Below, piece after piece: positions 33,291 to 42,083 of a stretch of DNA of 57,239 nt. Numbering within the stretch: position 1 is the stretch's first letter; every line of letters starts with the position of its first letter. This DNA is from Bacteroidetes bacterium UBA2322 (GTDB lineage: Bacteria > Bacteroidota > Bacteroidia > Chitinophagales > UBA2359). The position numbers and the translations under genes were made by a program. The notes beneath the pieces are model-generated. The model saw nothing but the letters and a program-made list of their open reading frames with translations. It searched no databases and was not told where the DNA came from. The stretch lies in the NCBI GenBank assembly GCA_002345145.1, contig DDVC01000168.1:1012-58250 (forward strand). The letters run 5' to 3'.

Positions 33291-33806
33291 ATGTCGCTTC
33301 TTTACCTACTTACGGGCAGTAATATGGGCAGCCGACTTAGGCGGTTAAACCGTGCTGCTGCACTGGTCAATACCCAAATTGGCAAGGTAAGGAGGGTATC
33401 GGCAGTGTATGAAACCGCGCCGTGGGGCAATATGGAGCAACCGGCTTTCTTAAATCAGGTTTTAGAAGTATCTACTATGCTTGAACCCAAGCCGGCATTG
33501 AACCAAATAATGCTTATAGAGAGCCAAATGGGTAGAGTGCGCACAGAAAAATGGGGGCAACGCTGTATTGACATTGATATTTTACTGTTTAACAGTTTGG
33601 TTATCAATAGTCCCGAACTAACTATACCACACCCATTACTGCCCATGCGCCGGTTTGCACTAACGCCCTTGGCTGAATTAGCGCCTCATTTTTTGCACCC
33701 TGTTTTACAAGTATCTATACAGGATCTGCTCCACAATTGCCCCGATGAACTGCCGGTAACTTACTATAAGGCTACCAAGCAAGGGCGTTATATTGGAAAG
33801 GATTAA
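33291..33806 (+). CDS. folK: 2-amino-4-hydroxy-6-hydroxymethyldihydropteridine diphosphokinase
   Basis: 171 residues. It begins MSLLYLLTGSNMGSRLRRLN and contains VSAVYETAPWGNMEQPAFLN and the signature RCIDIDILLF with its Mg/ATP aspartates. IPHPLLPMRRFALTPLAELA is the second hallmark. It transfers pyrophosphate from ATP to the pterin in folate synthesis. Length is typical. No other fol genes are adjacent. Confidence 0.96.
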   Translation: MSLLYLLTGSNMGSRLRRLNRAAALVNTQIGKVRRVSAVYETAPWGNMEQPAFLNQVLEVSTMLEPKPALNQIMLIESQMGRVRTEKWGQRCIDIDILLFNSLVINSPELTIPHPLLPMRRFALTPLAELAPHFLHPVLQVSIQDLLHNCPDELPVTYYKATKQGRYIGKD

Positions 33807-33863
33807 AGTTTAGTCGTATCTCCTTTGCGCTTACAAGCAAGCATAAATTTTGATAAAAATCCC

Positions 33864-33871
33864 TACCTTTG
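33864..33871 (+). promoter_or_regulatory. -7 promoter element for tamB
   Basis: TACCTTTG, an exact TAnnTTTG, downstream of the most 5' open frame position (33825) and 86 bp before the TTG proposed as the start (33957). Confidence 0.6.
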
Positions 33872-33956
33872 TTGCTGCGGTTGGCAGTTGGTAAGTTGTC
33901 TTACTCTTGTTAAGAATTGTGATTTACACATTATATCCTACAATTTTTACCCTCGT

Positions 33957-36900
33957 TTGAAAAAATTTTTCATAGCCCTTTTGTTAGTTTTGGCGGCTGC
34001 GGTGGCGGTGTTGTATTGGCAATTACAGCAACCTGCCACCCAAACATGGCTTGCCCAAAAGGGTATGGAGTACCTGCAAAAAAACTACGGCATAACCGCA
34101 AGCGTGGGCAGTGTGCATATAGATTTACCCCGCCAAATTACCCTTGAACGCCTGCTGCTGCCCGACCAACACGCCGATACGCTGGCTTTTATTCAGCGCT
34201 TGCAGGTAAACATAGGGCTGCTGCACCTGCTAAAAAGGCAGTTGCTGGTAAACCAAATTGCCATTACCGGCTTGGTGAGCAACATCACCCGGCACAAAGG
34301 CGAAACCCGTTTTAACTACGCTTTCCTGCTGCCGCCCGATACTGCCGCCGCCCAACCAAAGCCGGCAACCGCCGATACGCTGCCCATTTGGGTGCGGTTA
34401 AACAAAATTACCTTGCACCAAGCCCGCATAGGGTATAAAGATGTGCCCGGAGGTCAAAACCTGCAACTTGCCTTTGATAACCTGCAAATACTTACCCCAC
34501 AACTAAACCCAAACGGCAGCCAATACCTTATAGACCAAATTTTACTCCAAAACCCCACCGTTCAGGTTGCCCTTTTTACCCCCGATAGCCTTACCCTTGC
34601 CGCCGTGCCGGTACCTAAGCCCGCGCCGCCACCGCCCACCGCAGAGCCAATACAGGCATGGCTTAAAAAATTATCGGTTAGCGGAGCATGTATTACCTAT
34701 ACCAACCATACGCAGCCTGCCGCCCCCTATCGGGGATTAGATGCCGCCCGTGTTGCGGTTACCGATGCCAATTTGCTGCTTACCAATTGTTGGTATCAGC
34801 CCGATTCTTTGGCGCTCAACATAGAACAGTTTGATTTTGCCGAGCAATCGGGCTTTGTTTGCAATAGGTTTGCGGCGCAGGTTAGCTATCAGCCCACCGC
34901 CCTGCGGGTAAACCAATTGGCATTTATTACCCCGTTATCGCAAATTTTTGCCGATGCCCGGTTGCAATTTCCCCATACCGATGCCCTTACCCAAAGCCCG
35001 CACTTGGTAAGGGTAAACCTCCAATTGCCCAAGTTGCACCTCCATTTGTATGATGTGTTTACCCTTTACCCGCCTTTGGCTGCCATGAACCTGTTGCAGC
35101 GGCAAAATGGGGCATTACAGGCATCGGTAAACCTAAGCGGCACATTGGCAAACTTAGTAATCAGCAATCCATCGGTACAGTTGGGCGGCAACCGGCTCAG
35201 CGCATCGCAAATAACCCTCCAAAACCCAACTCACACCCAACAATTGCAGTTTGCCCTGCATAACCTGCAAGCCCACACAGGCTACCAAGCCCTTGCCGCC
35301 GTGCTGCACCCTTCTTTGGCGCCAGCACAAATGCAGCCGCTGGGCAATATACATGCCACCATAACCCATGCACAAGGCAGTATGCAACACCTGCAAACCA
35401 ACGCCACCGTACAAACCGACGCCGGAAACGTGGCTGCCGATGTATGGGTAAAAATGGGCAAGCAAATGCAGTATGCCGGCTCCGTTTCTCTCCACCGGTT
35501 TGAAGCCGGTAAAGTAGCGCAAATGGATAGCCTGCTGGGGGCGCTTACCCTGCAAACAACGTTTAACCTTGCCGGCACCAACCCTGCCACCCTTAGCGGC
35601 GCTACCAACGTAAACATAACACAAGCCCACTTATTGGGCTACAATTACCAAAACGCCCAACTCAGCGCCGAGCTGCAACCCAACCTGTATGCCGCCAACC
35701 TTACCATAACCGACCCCAATATAGCCGCTTCTATACAAGCCACCGCTAACCTTACCCAAACCCTGCCGGCTATTACAACAACTGCCCAAATACACCACCT
35801 CAATACTACTGCATTGGGCTTGTATAAATGGGATTTTACAACAGGCATGAACATAGACGCCAACTTGCAAGGCAATAACCCCGATAACCTAAACGGATAC
35901 GTGCAGGTAACAAATGCCCGGTTTACCCGAAACGACACTACACACCACCTGAAACAACTGAACATTGACCTGCAACAAAACCCGCTCCACAAAAACATAC
36001 AACTTGCCACCGATGTTGCCGATTTGCAAGTATCGGGCAGGTTTGAAACCAACCACTTGGCATCGGGTATTATGCGTTTTATTAACCGCTACTACCATGC
36101 TTTTCCCGATACTTTTTCGGTTGCCACCCCACCGCAGCAAGTTGCCTTTGCCCTCCAAACCAAAGATATAGCGCTCCTACAAAAACTGTTTGTGCCACAG
36201 CTTACCCTGTTAGATTCCTGCACCATTACCGGCTCAATAAACGAACAACAAAACCTGCTGCTTGCCAATGTGCAGGTAAAAAATGCCCGATATGCCGATT
36301 ACCTCTTAGAAAATCTTGCCCTGCAAGCCGATAACCAATCCCAAAAAATACAAGCCCGATTGCAATTAGATAACCTCCACCTTATTGCCGATACTACCGA
36401 AACCGTTTTACCCCAAATTAACCTTACTACCCAAATTGGCGCTGATAGCCTGCTGCTGAGCGTTATGGTAAAAACCGATTCTGTTACCACCGCCCTCGCT
36501 TTTTCTGATTTGCTGGTAAAATTAGACAACGATAACATAGCCGTGCAACTGCTGGGCAAAGACCTAATGCTGAACAACAACACCTGGCAGGTGCAGCCCG
36601 ATAACGCCCTTACCCTGCAACCTAACGGCATCAGCGCACAAAATTTTAGGCTGGGTTATGGCACAGGTAAACTTACCCTAAACAACAAAGAACCGGGCAA
36701 TGCACAATCGCCCCTGCTGCTGCAAATAACCGATTTTGACCTTGCCGACCTTGCCCAACTTGCCGCCGCCGACTCGCTGGGTATTGCCGGTTTTGTAAAC
36801 GGCAACATAGAAGTAGCAAACCCCTTAGGCGATGTGGAGGTAAACGCCCAACTCCACATTGATAAATTGGCTTACAACCAAATGGAATTGGGCAACCTTG

Positions 36901-38687
36901 CCCTTCAAACGCAATATAACAAATCCGGCAAAATTCCCGTAAACCTTGCCCTTGCCGGCAATGACCTTAACATGGAGCTGAGTGGAGCTTACTTGCTCAA
37001 CCAACCCAATAACGAGCTTGATTTGCAACTCCTTTTGCACCATGCCCAACTTGCCGCTTTTAGCCCCATGTTGCAAGGCGCAGTTACAGGTTTACAGGGC
37101 AACCTAAACGGAAACGTAAACATAACCGGCGCTGCACAAACACCTGCCCTCAAAGGCATGATGCAGCTCCAAAATTTTGCCGCACACCTGCCCGCTACCA
37201 ATGCCACCTACCAAATGGCAAACCTTACCCTAAATATAGACCCCAATGCCCTTAACCTGCCGCCTGCTGCCCTTACCGACCAAACAGGCGGCACACTTAA
37301 CCTGCAAGCCCAAATTACACACCAAAATTTTGACAATATACGCCTCAATTTTAGAGCCCATGGCAATAACCTCCAATTGCTCAATACCCAAGCCGGAGCC
37401 AATATGCCTGCTTACGGAACCGTAAACGGCAATTTAGATGTTAGGGTTACCGGCGCGCTCACCAATCCCGATGTACGCATATTTTTTGAAACGGGCAAAA
37501 ATACCGATGTATATGTTGCCCTGCCCGATGCCGGAGCAGTTGAAAAAGCCCAAATGGTAACTTTTGGCAGCCAAAACCCCCTTATTGATGCCGCTATGCA
37601 GCAAAAAACCGCTTTGGCAGAACAAAAAGCCACACAACAAGCACAAAGCAGCCTTAACTACGATGTAACCTTAAAACTGAGCGCCACGCCCGATGCCCGA
37701 TTAAACATTGTGATAGACCCTATTGCCGGCGACCAACTTACCTGCACCGGCGAGGGTAATATGACCGTAGAAACCAATGCCCGAGGCAACCTTACCGTAG
37801 CCGGCGATTATACCATTACCGATGGCTTTTACCAAATGACCCTGCAAGATGTTATTAAACGCCGATTCCTGATTCAAAAAGGCAGTAACCTCCATTTTAT
37901 GGGCGACCCCATGGCTTCGCGCTTTGATATTACCGCCATTTACCAAATTGAAACGCCTGTGTATGATATGGTTGCCGAGTTTGCCGACCAGCTATCGGAA
38001 GAAGATATAACCAAACTTAAACGCAAACAGCCCGTGCAAGTGGCACTGAGCATTAAAGGCTCTATTGCCGCTCCACTTTTGGGCTTTAACATCATACTGC
38101 CCCGCCTGCAAGACGAACCCAACCCCCTGCTGGAACGCAAACTTGCCCAAATACGCGAAACCGATACCGAACTAAACAAGCAAAGTTTCGGGCTTATTAT
38201 GTTTAATCGGTTTATTCCGGCAAGCAGCGCCCCCACCATTGGTACACCCGATGCCGAGAGTATTGTTTATTCAAGCCTTAGCAAAATGGTATCTGACCAG
38301 CTCAACAACTTAGCCGGCAAATACGTAAAAGGCATGGAAATTATGGTAAACGTAGATGCCGATGGCGGCAGCGCCGGCAACAGCAACCGCGAGCTGCAAT
38401 ACGGCGTATCGCAGCAGTTGTTTAATGAGCGAATGACGGTGCAGGTAGGCGGCACGGTAAACTTAGATAACCAGCAGCAAAACAACGCCAGCCTTGCGCC
38501 CGATGTGGTGGTAGAATACCGCGTTACCAAAGATGGCAAGGTAAAAGCCCGCGTGTTCCGAAAAGACCGCTACCACCAACTTACCCAACTCTACCGCCCC
38601 ACTACGGGCATTGGTATTTCGTATAAGCGAAAGTTTGGCAATATTGGCGAGTTGTTTAAGCGCAGCAGTAAACCAACCCCGCGCTAA
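33957..38687 (+). CDS. tamB: TamB-like translocation and assembly module protein
   Basis: About 1576 residues from a TTG at 33957 (LKKFFIALLLVLAAAVAVLY). The frame opens at 33825, but the promoter at 33864 lies inside that extension. One N-terminal membrane anchor is followed by QTWLAQKGMEYLQKNYGITA and VGSVHIDLPRQITLERLLLP, the usual Bacteroidota TamB opening. A very long beta-rich AsmA-like body follows. The C-terminal DUF490 domain (about 1230-1576) includes TITDGFYQMTLQDVIKRRF and ends in a beta-barrel-like LQYGVSQQLFNERMTVQVGG. It is thought to carry lipids or aid outer-membrane protein insertion across the periplasm. No tamA gene is seen. Confidence 0.9.
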   Translation: MKKFFIALLLVLAAAVAVLYWQLQQPATQTWLAQKGMEYLQKNYGITASVGSVHIDLPRQITLERLLLPDQHADTLAFIQRLQVNIGLLHLLKRQLLVNQIAITGLVSNITRHKGETRFNYAFLLPPDTAAAQPKPATADTLPIWVRLNKITLHQARIGYKDVPGGQNLQLAFDNLQILTPQLNPNGSQYLIDQILLQNPTVQVALFTPDSLTLAAVPVPKPAPPPPTAEPIQAWLKKLSVSGACITYTNHTQPAAPYRGLDAARVAVTDANLLLTNCWYQPDSLALNIEQFDFAEQSGFVCNRFAAQVSYQPTALRVNQLAFITPLSQIFADARLQFPHTDALTQSPHLVRVNLQLPKLHLHLYDVFTLYPPLAAMNLLQRQNGALQASVNLSGTLANLVISNPSVQLGGNRLSASQITLQNPTHTQQLQFALHNLQAHTGYQALAAVLHPSLAPAQMQPLGNIHATITHAQGSMQHLQTNATVQTDAGNVAADVWVKMGKQMQYAGSVSLHRFEAGKVAQMDSLLGALTLQTTFNLAGTNPATLSGATNVNITQAHLLGYNYQNAQLSAELQPNLYAANLTITDPNIAASIQATANLTQTLPAITTTAQIHHLNTTALGLYKWDFTTGMNIDANLQGNNPDNLNGYVQVTNARFTRNDTTHHLKQLNIDLQQNPLHKNIQLATDVADLQVSGRFETNHLASGIMRFINRYYHAFPDTFSVATPPQQVAFALQTKDIALLQKLFVPQLTLLDSCTITGSINEQQNLLLANVQVKNARYADYLLENLALQADNQSQKIQARLQLDNLHLIADTTETVLPQINLTTQIGADSLLLSVMVKTDSVTTALAFSDLLVKLDNDNIAVQLLGKDLMLNNNTWQVQPDNALTLQPNGISAQNFRLGYGTGKLTLNNKEPGNAQSPLLLQITDFDLADLAQLAAADSLGIAGFVNGNIEVANPLGDVEVNAQLHIDKLAYNQMELGNLALQTQYNKSGKIPVNLALAGNDLNMELSGAYLLNQPNNELDLQLLLHHAQLAAFSPMLQGAVTGLQGNLNGNVNITGAAQTPALKGMMQLQNFAAHLPATNATYQMANLTLNIDPNALNLPPAALTDQTGGTLNLQAQITHQNFDNIRLNFRAHGNNLQLLNTQAGANMPAYGTVNGNLDVRVTGALTNPDVRIFFETGKNTDVYVALPDAGAVEKAQMVTFGSQNPLIDAAMQQKTALAEQKATQQAQSSLNYDVTLKLSATPDARLNIVIDPIAGDQLTCTGEGNMTVETNARGNLTVAGDYTITDGFYQMTLQDVIKRRFLIQKGSNLHFMGDPMASRFDITAIYQIETPVYDMVAEFADQLSEEDITKLKRKQPVQVALSIKGSIAAPLLGFNIILPRLQDEPNPLLERKLAQIRETDTELNKQSFGLIMFNRFIPASSAPTIGTPDAESIVYSSLSKMVSDQLNNLAGKYVKGMEIMVNVDADGGSAGNSNRELQYGVSQQLFNERMTVQVGGTVNLDNQQQNNASLAPDVVVEYRVTKDGKVKARVFRKDRYHQLTQLYRPTTGIGISYKRKFGNIGELFKRSSKPTPR

Positions 38688-38693
38688 ATTTGC

Positions 38694-39830
38694 TTAGGGC
38701 ATTTGGTTTATGCCAGAAACCCCATGTTGGTTTTTAACTACCGCTAAAAGCGTTGTGCCGGGTAGTTTTATGGGCATAGATGCGGTAAATACCAAAGAAG
38801 CGGGTGGCAAATGCGGTTTGCGGCGGGTAAACAGTCGGGCAATTTTTAGGGTAAGTTGCCTGCCCCATGTTTTTTCGGGCATATCAATGACAAAGGCGCC
38901 GCCATGCCGCCAAATATGCGCCAGCAAAAAACCATAGTTCAAAACACTTTTAATGGTAGAGCCTTCTTCAAACTCGGCATTAAAGTATAGGGGCAGTAGC
39001 GCGCCCGTTGGGGTTTTGTAGCGGCGTTGTACGGCAATAAAACCGGTAGGGTCATTGGCTTGGTGCAGCAAGGTAAGCATAGAGTTTCGGTTAAAAACCG
39101 GCTCGGCGTAGCCATGTTTAGCATCTGCGGCATGGGCGCTTGCGCCGGCATGGGTAGCCGGTACTATATCGGTTATAGTAGGGTCAATATGTTGAAGGAG
39201 GGTTAATACCCATTTTTTGTAAGCCGGCGCTAATAGCAGTTGTTTGGCAGTTTGGTAGTCGGTTTTATCCGAATCGGGATTGCCCAATACCACAAGCAAT
39301 TGGGAGGTAAACAGCTTTACCATTGTTAGGGCGGGCAAAAATGGTTGTTTTTGCAGCAAGGGCAGCAGCAAAAAAGTAGGGCTGTTGGCAAGCGTTTGCG
39401 ATAGGTTTGTTTCATCGGGCTGTTTAATTCCCCATGTTATTTGGTCATCATTTCGGGAAAAAAGGAGGGCTTCCTCATCGTTATATCGGGATACATAGAG
39501 CCATTCCGAAAAAACCTTTTGGGTAGTGAGGGTAAAACCGTATCGGTAAACCTCGTTTTGGGCTTTAAAGGTAATTTCAAACAGGCTTTGGTCAAACATA
39601 GCTTGTTCGTCTGCCCAAAAAGGGTGTAAAATTTCACGGGCAAGCAGGGGGTTTTGGGAAACGTGTAAGTAATAATTACCCATAAACAGCAGCGCCCTTA
39701 CCCAGTTGGTTTTTCCCGATGCCGGCTTGCCATAAAGGCAGTAAACGCTGCCGCTATGTGCGCCGGAAAGGTGTACGGTGGTTAAATTTTTAAACGAAAG
39801 GTAGTTTTTAAAACAAAAGGAGAGCAGCAT
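38694..39830 (-). CDS. AAA15-type ATPase with degenerate Walker B region
   Basis: 378 residues. It begins MLLSFCFKNYLSFKNLTTVH, the AAA15/OLD-like opening, with P-loop GKPASGKTN (G34, K40, T41). The body resembles the ATPases that partner RloB or act in abortive infection, where the expected late motif is lliDE...HP. Here the segment reads GGAFVIDMPEKTWGRQLTL, without the acidic pair, and the sensor region is LVFTASMPIKLPGTT. Hydrolysis is therefore doubtful. No nuclease partner gene is adjacent: its neighbours are tamB (convergent, 6 bp away) and an antiporter. Could be a domesticated or decayed defence gene. Confidence 0.78.
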   Translation of the reverse strand: MLLSFCFKNYLSFKNLTTVHLSGAHSGSVYCLYGKPASGKTNWVRALLFMGNYYLHVSQNPLLAREILHPFWADEQAMFDQSLFEITFKAQNEVYRYGFTLTTQKVFSEWLYVSRYNDEEALLFSRNDDQITWGIKQPDETNLSQTLANSPTFLLLPLLQKQPFLPALTMVKLFTSQLLVVLGNPDSDKTDYQTAKQLLLAPAYKKWVLTLLQHIDPTITDIVPATHAGASAHAADAKHGYAEPVFNRNSMLTLLHQANDPTGFIAVQRRYKTPTGALLPLYFNAEFEEGSTIKSVLNYGFLLAHIWRHGGAFVIDMPEKTWGRQLTLKIARLFTRRKPHLPPASLVFTASMPIKLPGTTLLAVVKNQHGVSGINQMP

Positions 39831-39908
39831 CTTGTTATTATGAAATGCTTACAAAAAGGTAAAGGTAGGCTATTTTCCATTTGAACAACAACTAAATAGA
39901 AGTTACTC

Positions 39909-40874
39909 ATGCTGCCGGCAGTATTTTTGTTATTGGTTGGTTTTGTTTTGCTCATACAAGGGGCAAACTGGTTGGTAAGTGGCGCATCGTCATTGGCAAA
40001 GCGGTTTAATGTATCGGAGTTGGTTATTGGGCTAACTATTGTGGCATTTGGCACATCGGCGCCGGAGCTGGTGGTAAATGTGCTGGCATCGGTAAGCGGG
40101 GCAAATGATATTACTTTGGGCAACATTATTGGCAGTAATAACTTTAACCTGTTTTTTATTTTGGGCATTGCAGGGTTAATTTACCCGCTTTCGGTGCATT
40201 ACAATACGGTGTGGCGCGAAATACCCTACTCGCTGCTGGCGGTGGTTTTAATGCTGCTGATAGCCAATGATGTGTTGCTAAACGGCGCTGCGGCTAATAA
40301 TATAGACCGTACCGATGGCATTATATTGCTGCTGTTTTTTGTGGCATTTTTATACTACGCCTACCTCAGTTTGCAATCGGAAACCATAGCGCCCGATGAT
40401 GCTGATGCGGTAAAGGATTTAGGCACGGTAAAATCGGTTTTATTTATTGTATTGGGTATGGCATTGCTCATTGGAGGTGGTAAATTGGTGGTGGATAATG
40501 CCATTACCATTGCTAAAATACTGCAACTGAGCGAAAAACTGATAGGTTTAACCATAGTAGCCGCCGGCACCTCACTGCCCGAATTGGCAACCTCAGCAGT
40601 GGCAGCCTTTAAAAAACGCAGCGATATAGCCGTGGGTAACGTGGTGGGGTCAAATATCTTTAACATATTTTTTATATTGGGAACAAGTGCAGTAATAAAG
40701 CCCATAACGTATAATACTTCCTTTAATGCCGATGGTTTACTGTTAATAGTAGGTACTGTGTTGTTATTTGGTGTTATGTTTTTAGGTAAACGGCATACCC
40801 TAAGCCGTTTGGAAGCCGGAGTATTTTGCGGCATCTTTTTGTTATACACGGTTTATTTGGTTTTGCAGGGGTAA
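39909..40874 (+). CDS. Calcium/sodium antiporter (CaCA family), copy 1
   Basis: 321 residues, about 10 membrane spans. Two inverted alpha repeats carry the signatures GTSAPELVVNVLAS and GTSLPELATSAVAA, and GNIIGSNNFNLF and GNVVGSNIFNIF follow. This is the YrbG/CaxA pattern. It exchanges cytosolic Ca2+ for Na+ (or H+) across the inner membrane. A paralogue begins 81 bp downstream. Confidence 0.94.
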   Translation: MLPAVFLLLVGFVLLIQGANWLVSGASSLAKRFNVSELVIGLTIVAFGTSAPELVVNVLASVSGANDITLGNIIGSNNFNLFFILGIAGLIYPLSVHYNTVWREIPYSLLAVVLMLLIANDVLLNGAAANNIDRTDGIILLLFFVAFLYYAYLSLQSETIAPDDADAVKDLGTVKSVLFIVLGMALLIGGGKLVVDNAITIAKILQLSEKLIGLTIVAAGTSLPELATSAVAAFKKRSDIAVGNVVGSNIFNIFFILGTSAVIKPITYNTSFNADGLLLIVGTVLLFGVMFLGKRHTLSRLEAGVFCGIFLLYTVYLVLQG

Positions 40875-40955
40875 AATGTACGTATTTAGGGTAAATTTGT
40901 GCATCTTTGCACCCTTTTTAAAACAAGCAGTTTAGTTAATAACCGGTTCAATACC

Positions 40956-41912
40956 ATGATACTCAACATAGTTTTATTAGTAGTTGGTTTTGGTTTGTTA
41001 ATAAAAGGCGCCGATTGGTTGGTAGGTGGCGCTGCATCATTGGCAAAGCGGTTCAACATATCGGAGTTGGTTATTGGGTTAACGATAGTGGCATTTGGCA
41101 CCTCTTCGCCGGAGTTGGTGGTAAATGTATTGGCAGCTTTTAGGGGCGCCAGCGATATTGCGTTGGGTAATATTGTTGGCAGTAATAACTTTAACATTTA
41201 TGTGATACTGGGAATTGCCGGTATGATTTACCCCCTTACCGTAAAACGAAACACTGTTTGGCGCGAAATTCCGTACTCCATGCTTACCGGCTTGGTGCTG
41301 CTGTTGGTTGCCAATGATGTGTTTATAAACGAGCGCGAACCCAACACCATAGACCGCACCGATGGCGTATTGCTGCTGCTGTTTTTTCTTGCTTTTTTGT
41401 ATTATGCCTACCTAAGTATGCAAACCGAAGAGCCTACCACACACCAAATAGAAACCATGAGTGTAGGCAGAACAGTGGCGCTCATACTGGTAGGATTAAC
41501 AGCCCTTGTGGTGGGCGGTAAATTAGTGGTGGACAGCGCCGTAGATATTGCCCGACTATTGGATGTAAGCGAAAAGGTAATTGGTTTAACCATAGTAGCT
41601 GCCGGTACTTCCTTGCCCGAGTTGGTTACATCGGCAGTAGCCGCTATGCAAAAACGCAGCGATATAGCCGTGGGCAATGTGGTGGGGTCTAACATTTTTA
41701 ATGTATTTTTTGTGCTGGGCATCAGCTCTATTATTCACCCGTTGGAGTATAAGGTGCTGTTTAACATTGATTGTTTGGTGTTTATTATTGGCAATATCCT
41801 GCTGTTTGGCACCATGTTTACCGGTAAACGCCATATTTTAGACCGCTGGCAGGCTGCTATTTTGTTTATAGTGTTTGCGGGTTATACTGTTTACCTACTT
41901 ACGTCAAGGTAG
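40956..41912 (+). CDS. Calcium/sodium antiporter (CaCA family), copy 2
   Basis: 318 residues from ATG 40956 (MILNIVLLVVGFGLLIKGAD). A GTG further up at 40899 adds a segment absent from copy 1, and the -7-like CATCTTTG sits there. The repeats GTSSPELVVNVLAA and GTSLPELVTSAVAA, and GSNNFNIYVILG and GSNIFNVFFVLG, match copy 1 closely. Tandem duplication followed by divergence, with most differences in the middle loop (about 150-190). Confidence 0.94.
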   Translation: MILNIVLLVVGFGLLIKGADWLVGGAASLAKRFNISELVIGLTIVAFGTSSPELVVNVLAAFRGASDIALGNIVGSNNFNIYVILGIAGMIYPLTVKRNTVWREIPYSMLTGLVLLLVANDVFINEREPNTIDRTDGVLLLLFFLAFLYYAYLSMQTEEPTTHQIETMSVGRTVALILVGLTALVVGGKLVVDSAVDIARLLDVSEKVIGLTIVAAGTSLPELVTSAVAAMQKRSDIAVGNVVGSNIFNVFFVLGISSIIHPLEYKVLFNIDCLVFIIGNILLFGTMFTGKRHILDRWQAAILFIVFAGYTVYLLTSR

Positions 41913-41948
41913 GGTTATCTGCCCTTTCCTCTAAGATGCAGGTACAAA

Positions 41949-41994
41949 AGGGGTGAATATCTCCATCTCTATACATCAAACAGGGGCTGTACCC
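41949..41994 (-). repeat. Relic of the dispersed inverted-repeat element (copy D)
   Basis: On the minus strand it reads GGGTACAGCCCCTGTTTGAT, then a segment ending in ATGGAGATATTCACCCC. This parallels the left end of copy A (GGGTGCAGCCTCGGTTTGAT, then ATGGAGATAATTACCCC), including the inner ATGGAGAT word. Only about 46 bp remain. Placed between copy 2 of the antiporter and radA. Confidence 0.6.
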
Positions 41995-42083
41995 TACATA
42001 GCCGTTTATGCCCAAAACGGAAAAGCCACCACCTAACCAAACTCATCATAGCCGGTAATAGGTAAACTAACCAGCAAAACAAC

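Noticed and set aside
35154..35630. Many minus-strand frames (up to 158 codons) across tamB
   Set aside because: Shadows of a long, compositionally biased gene; none has a recognisable domain.
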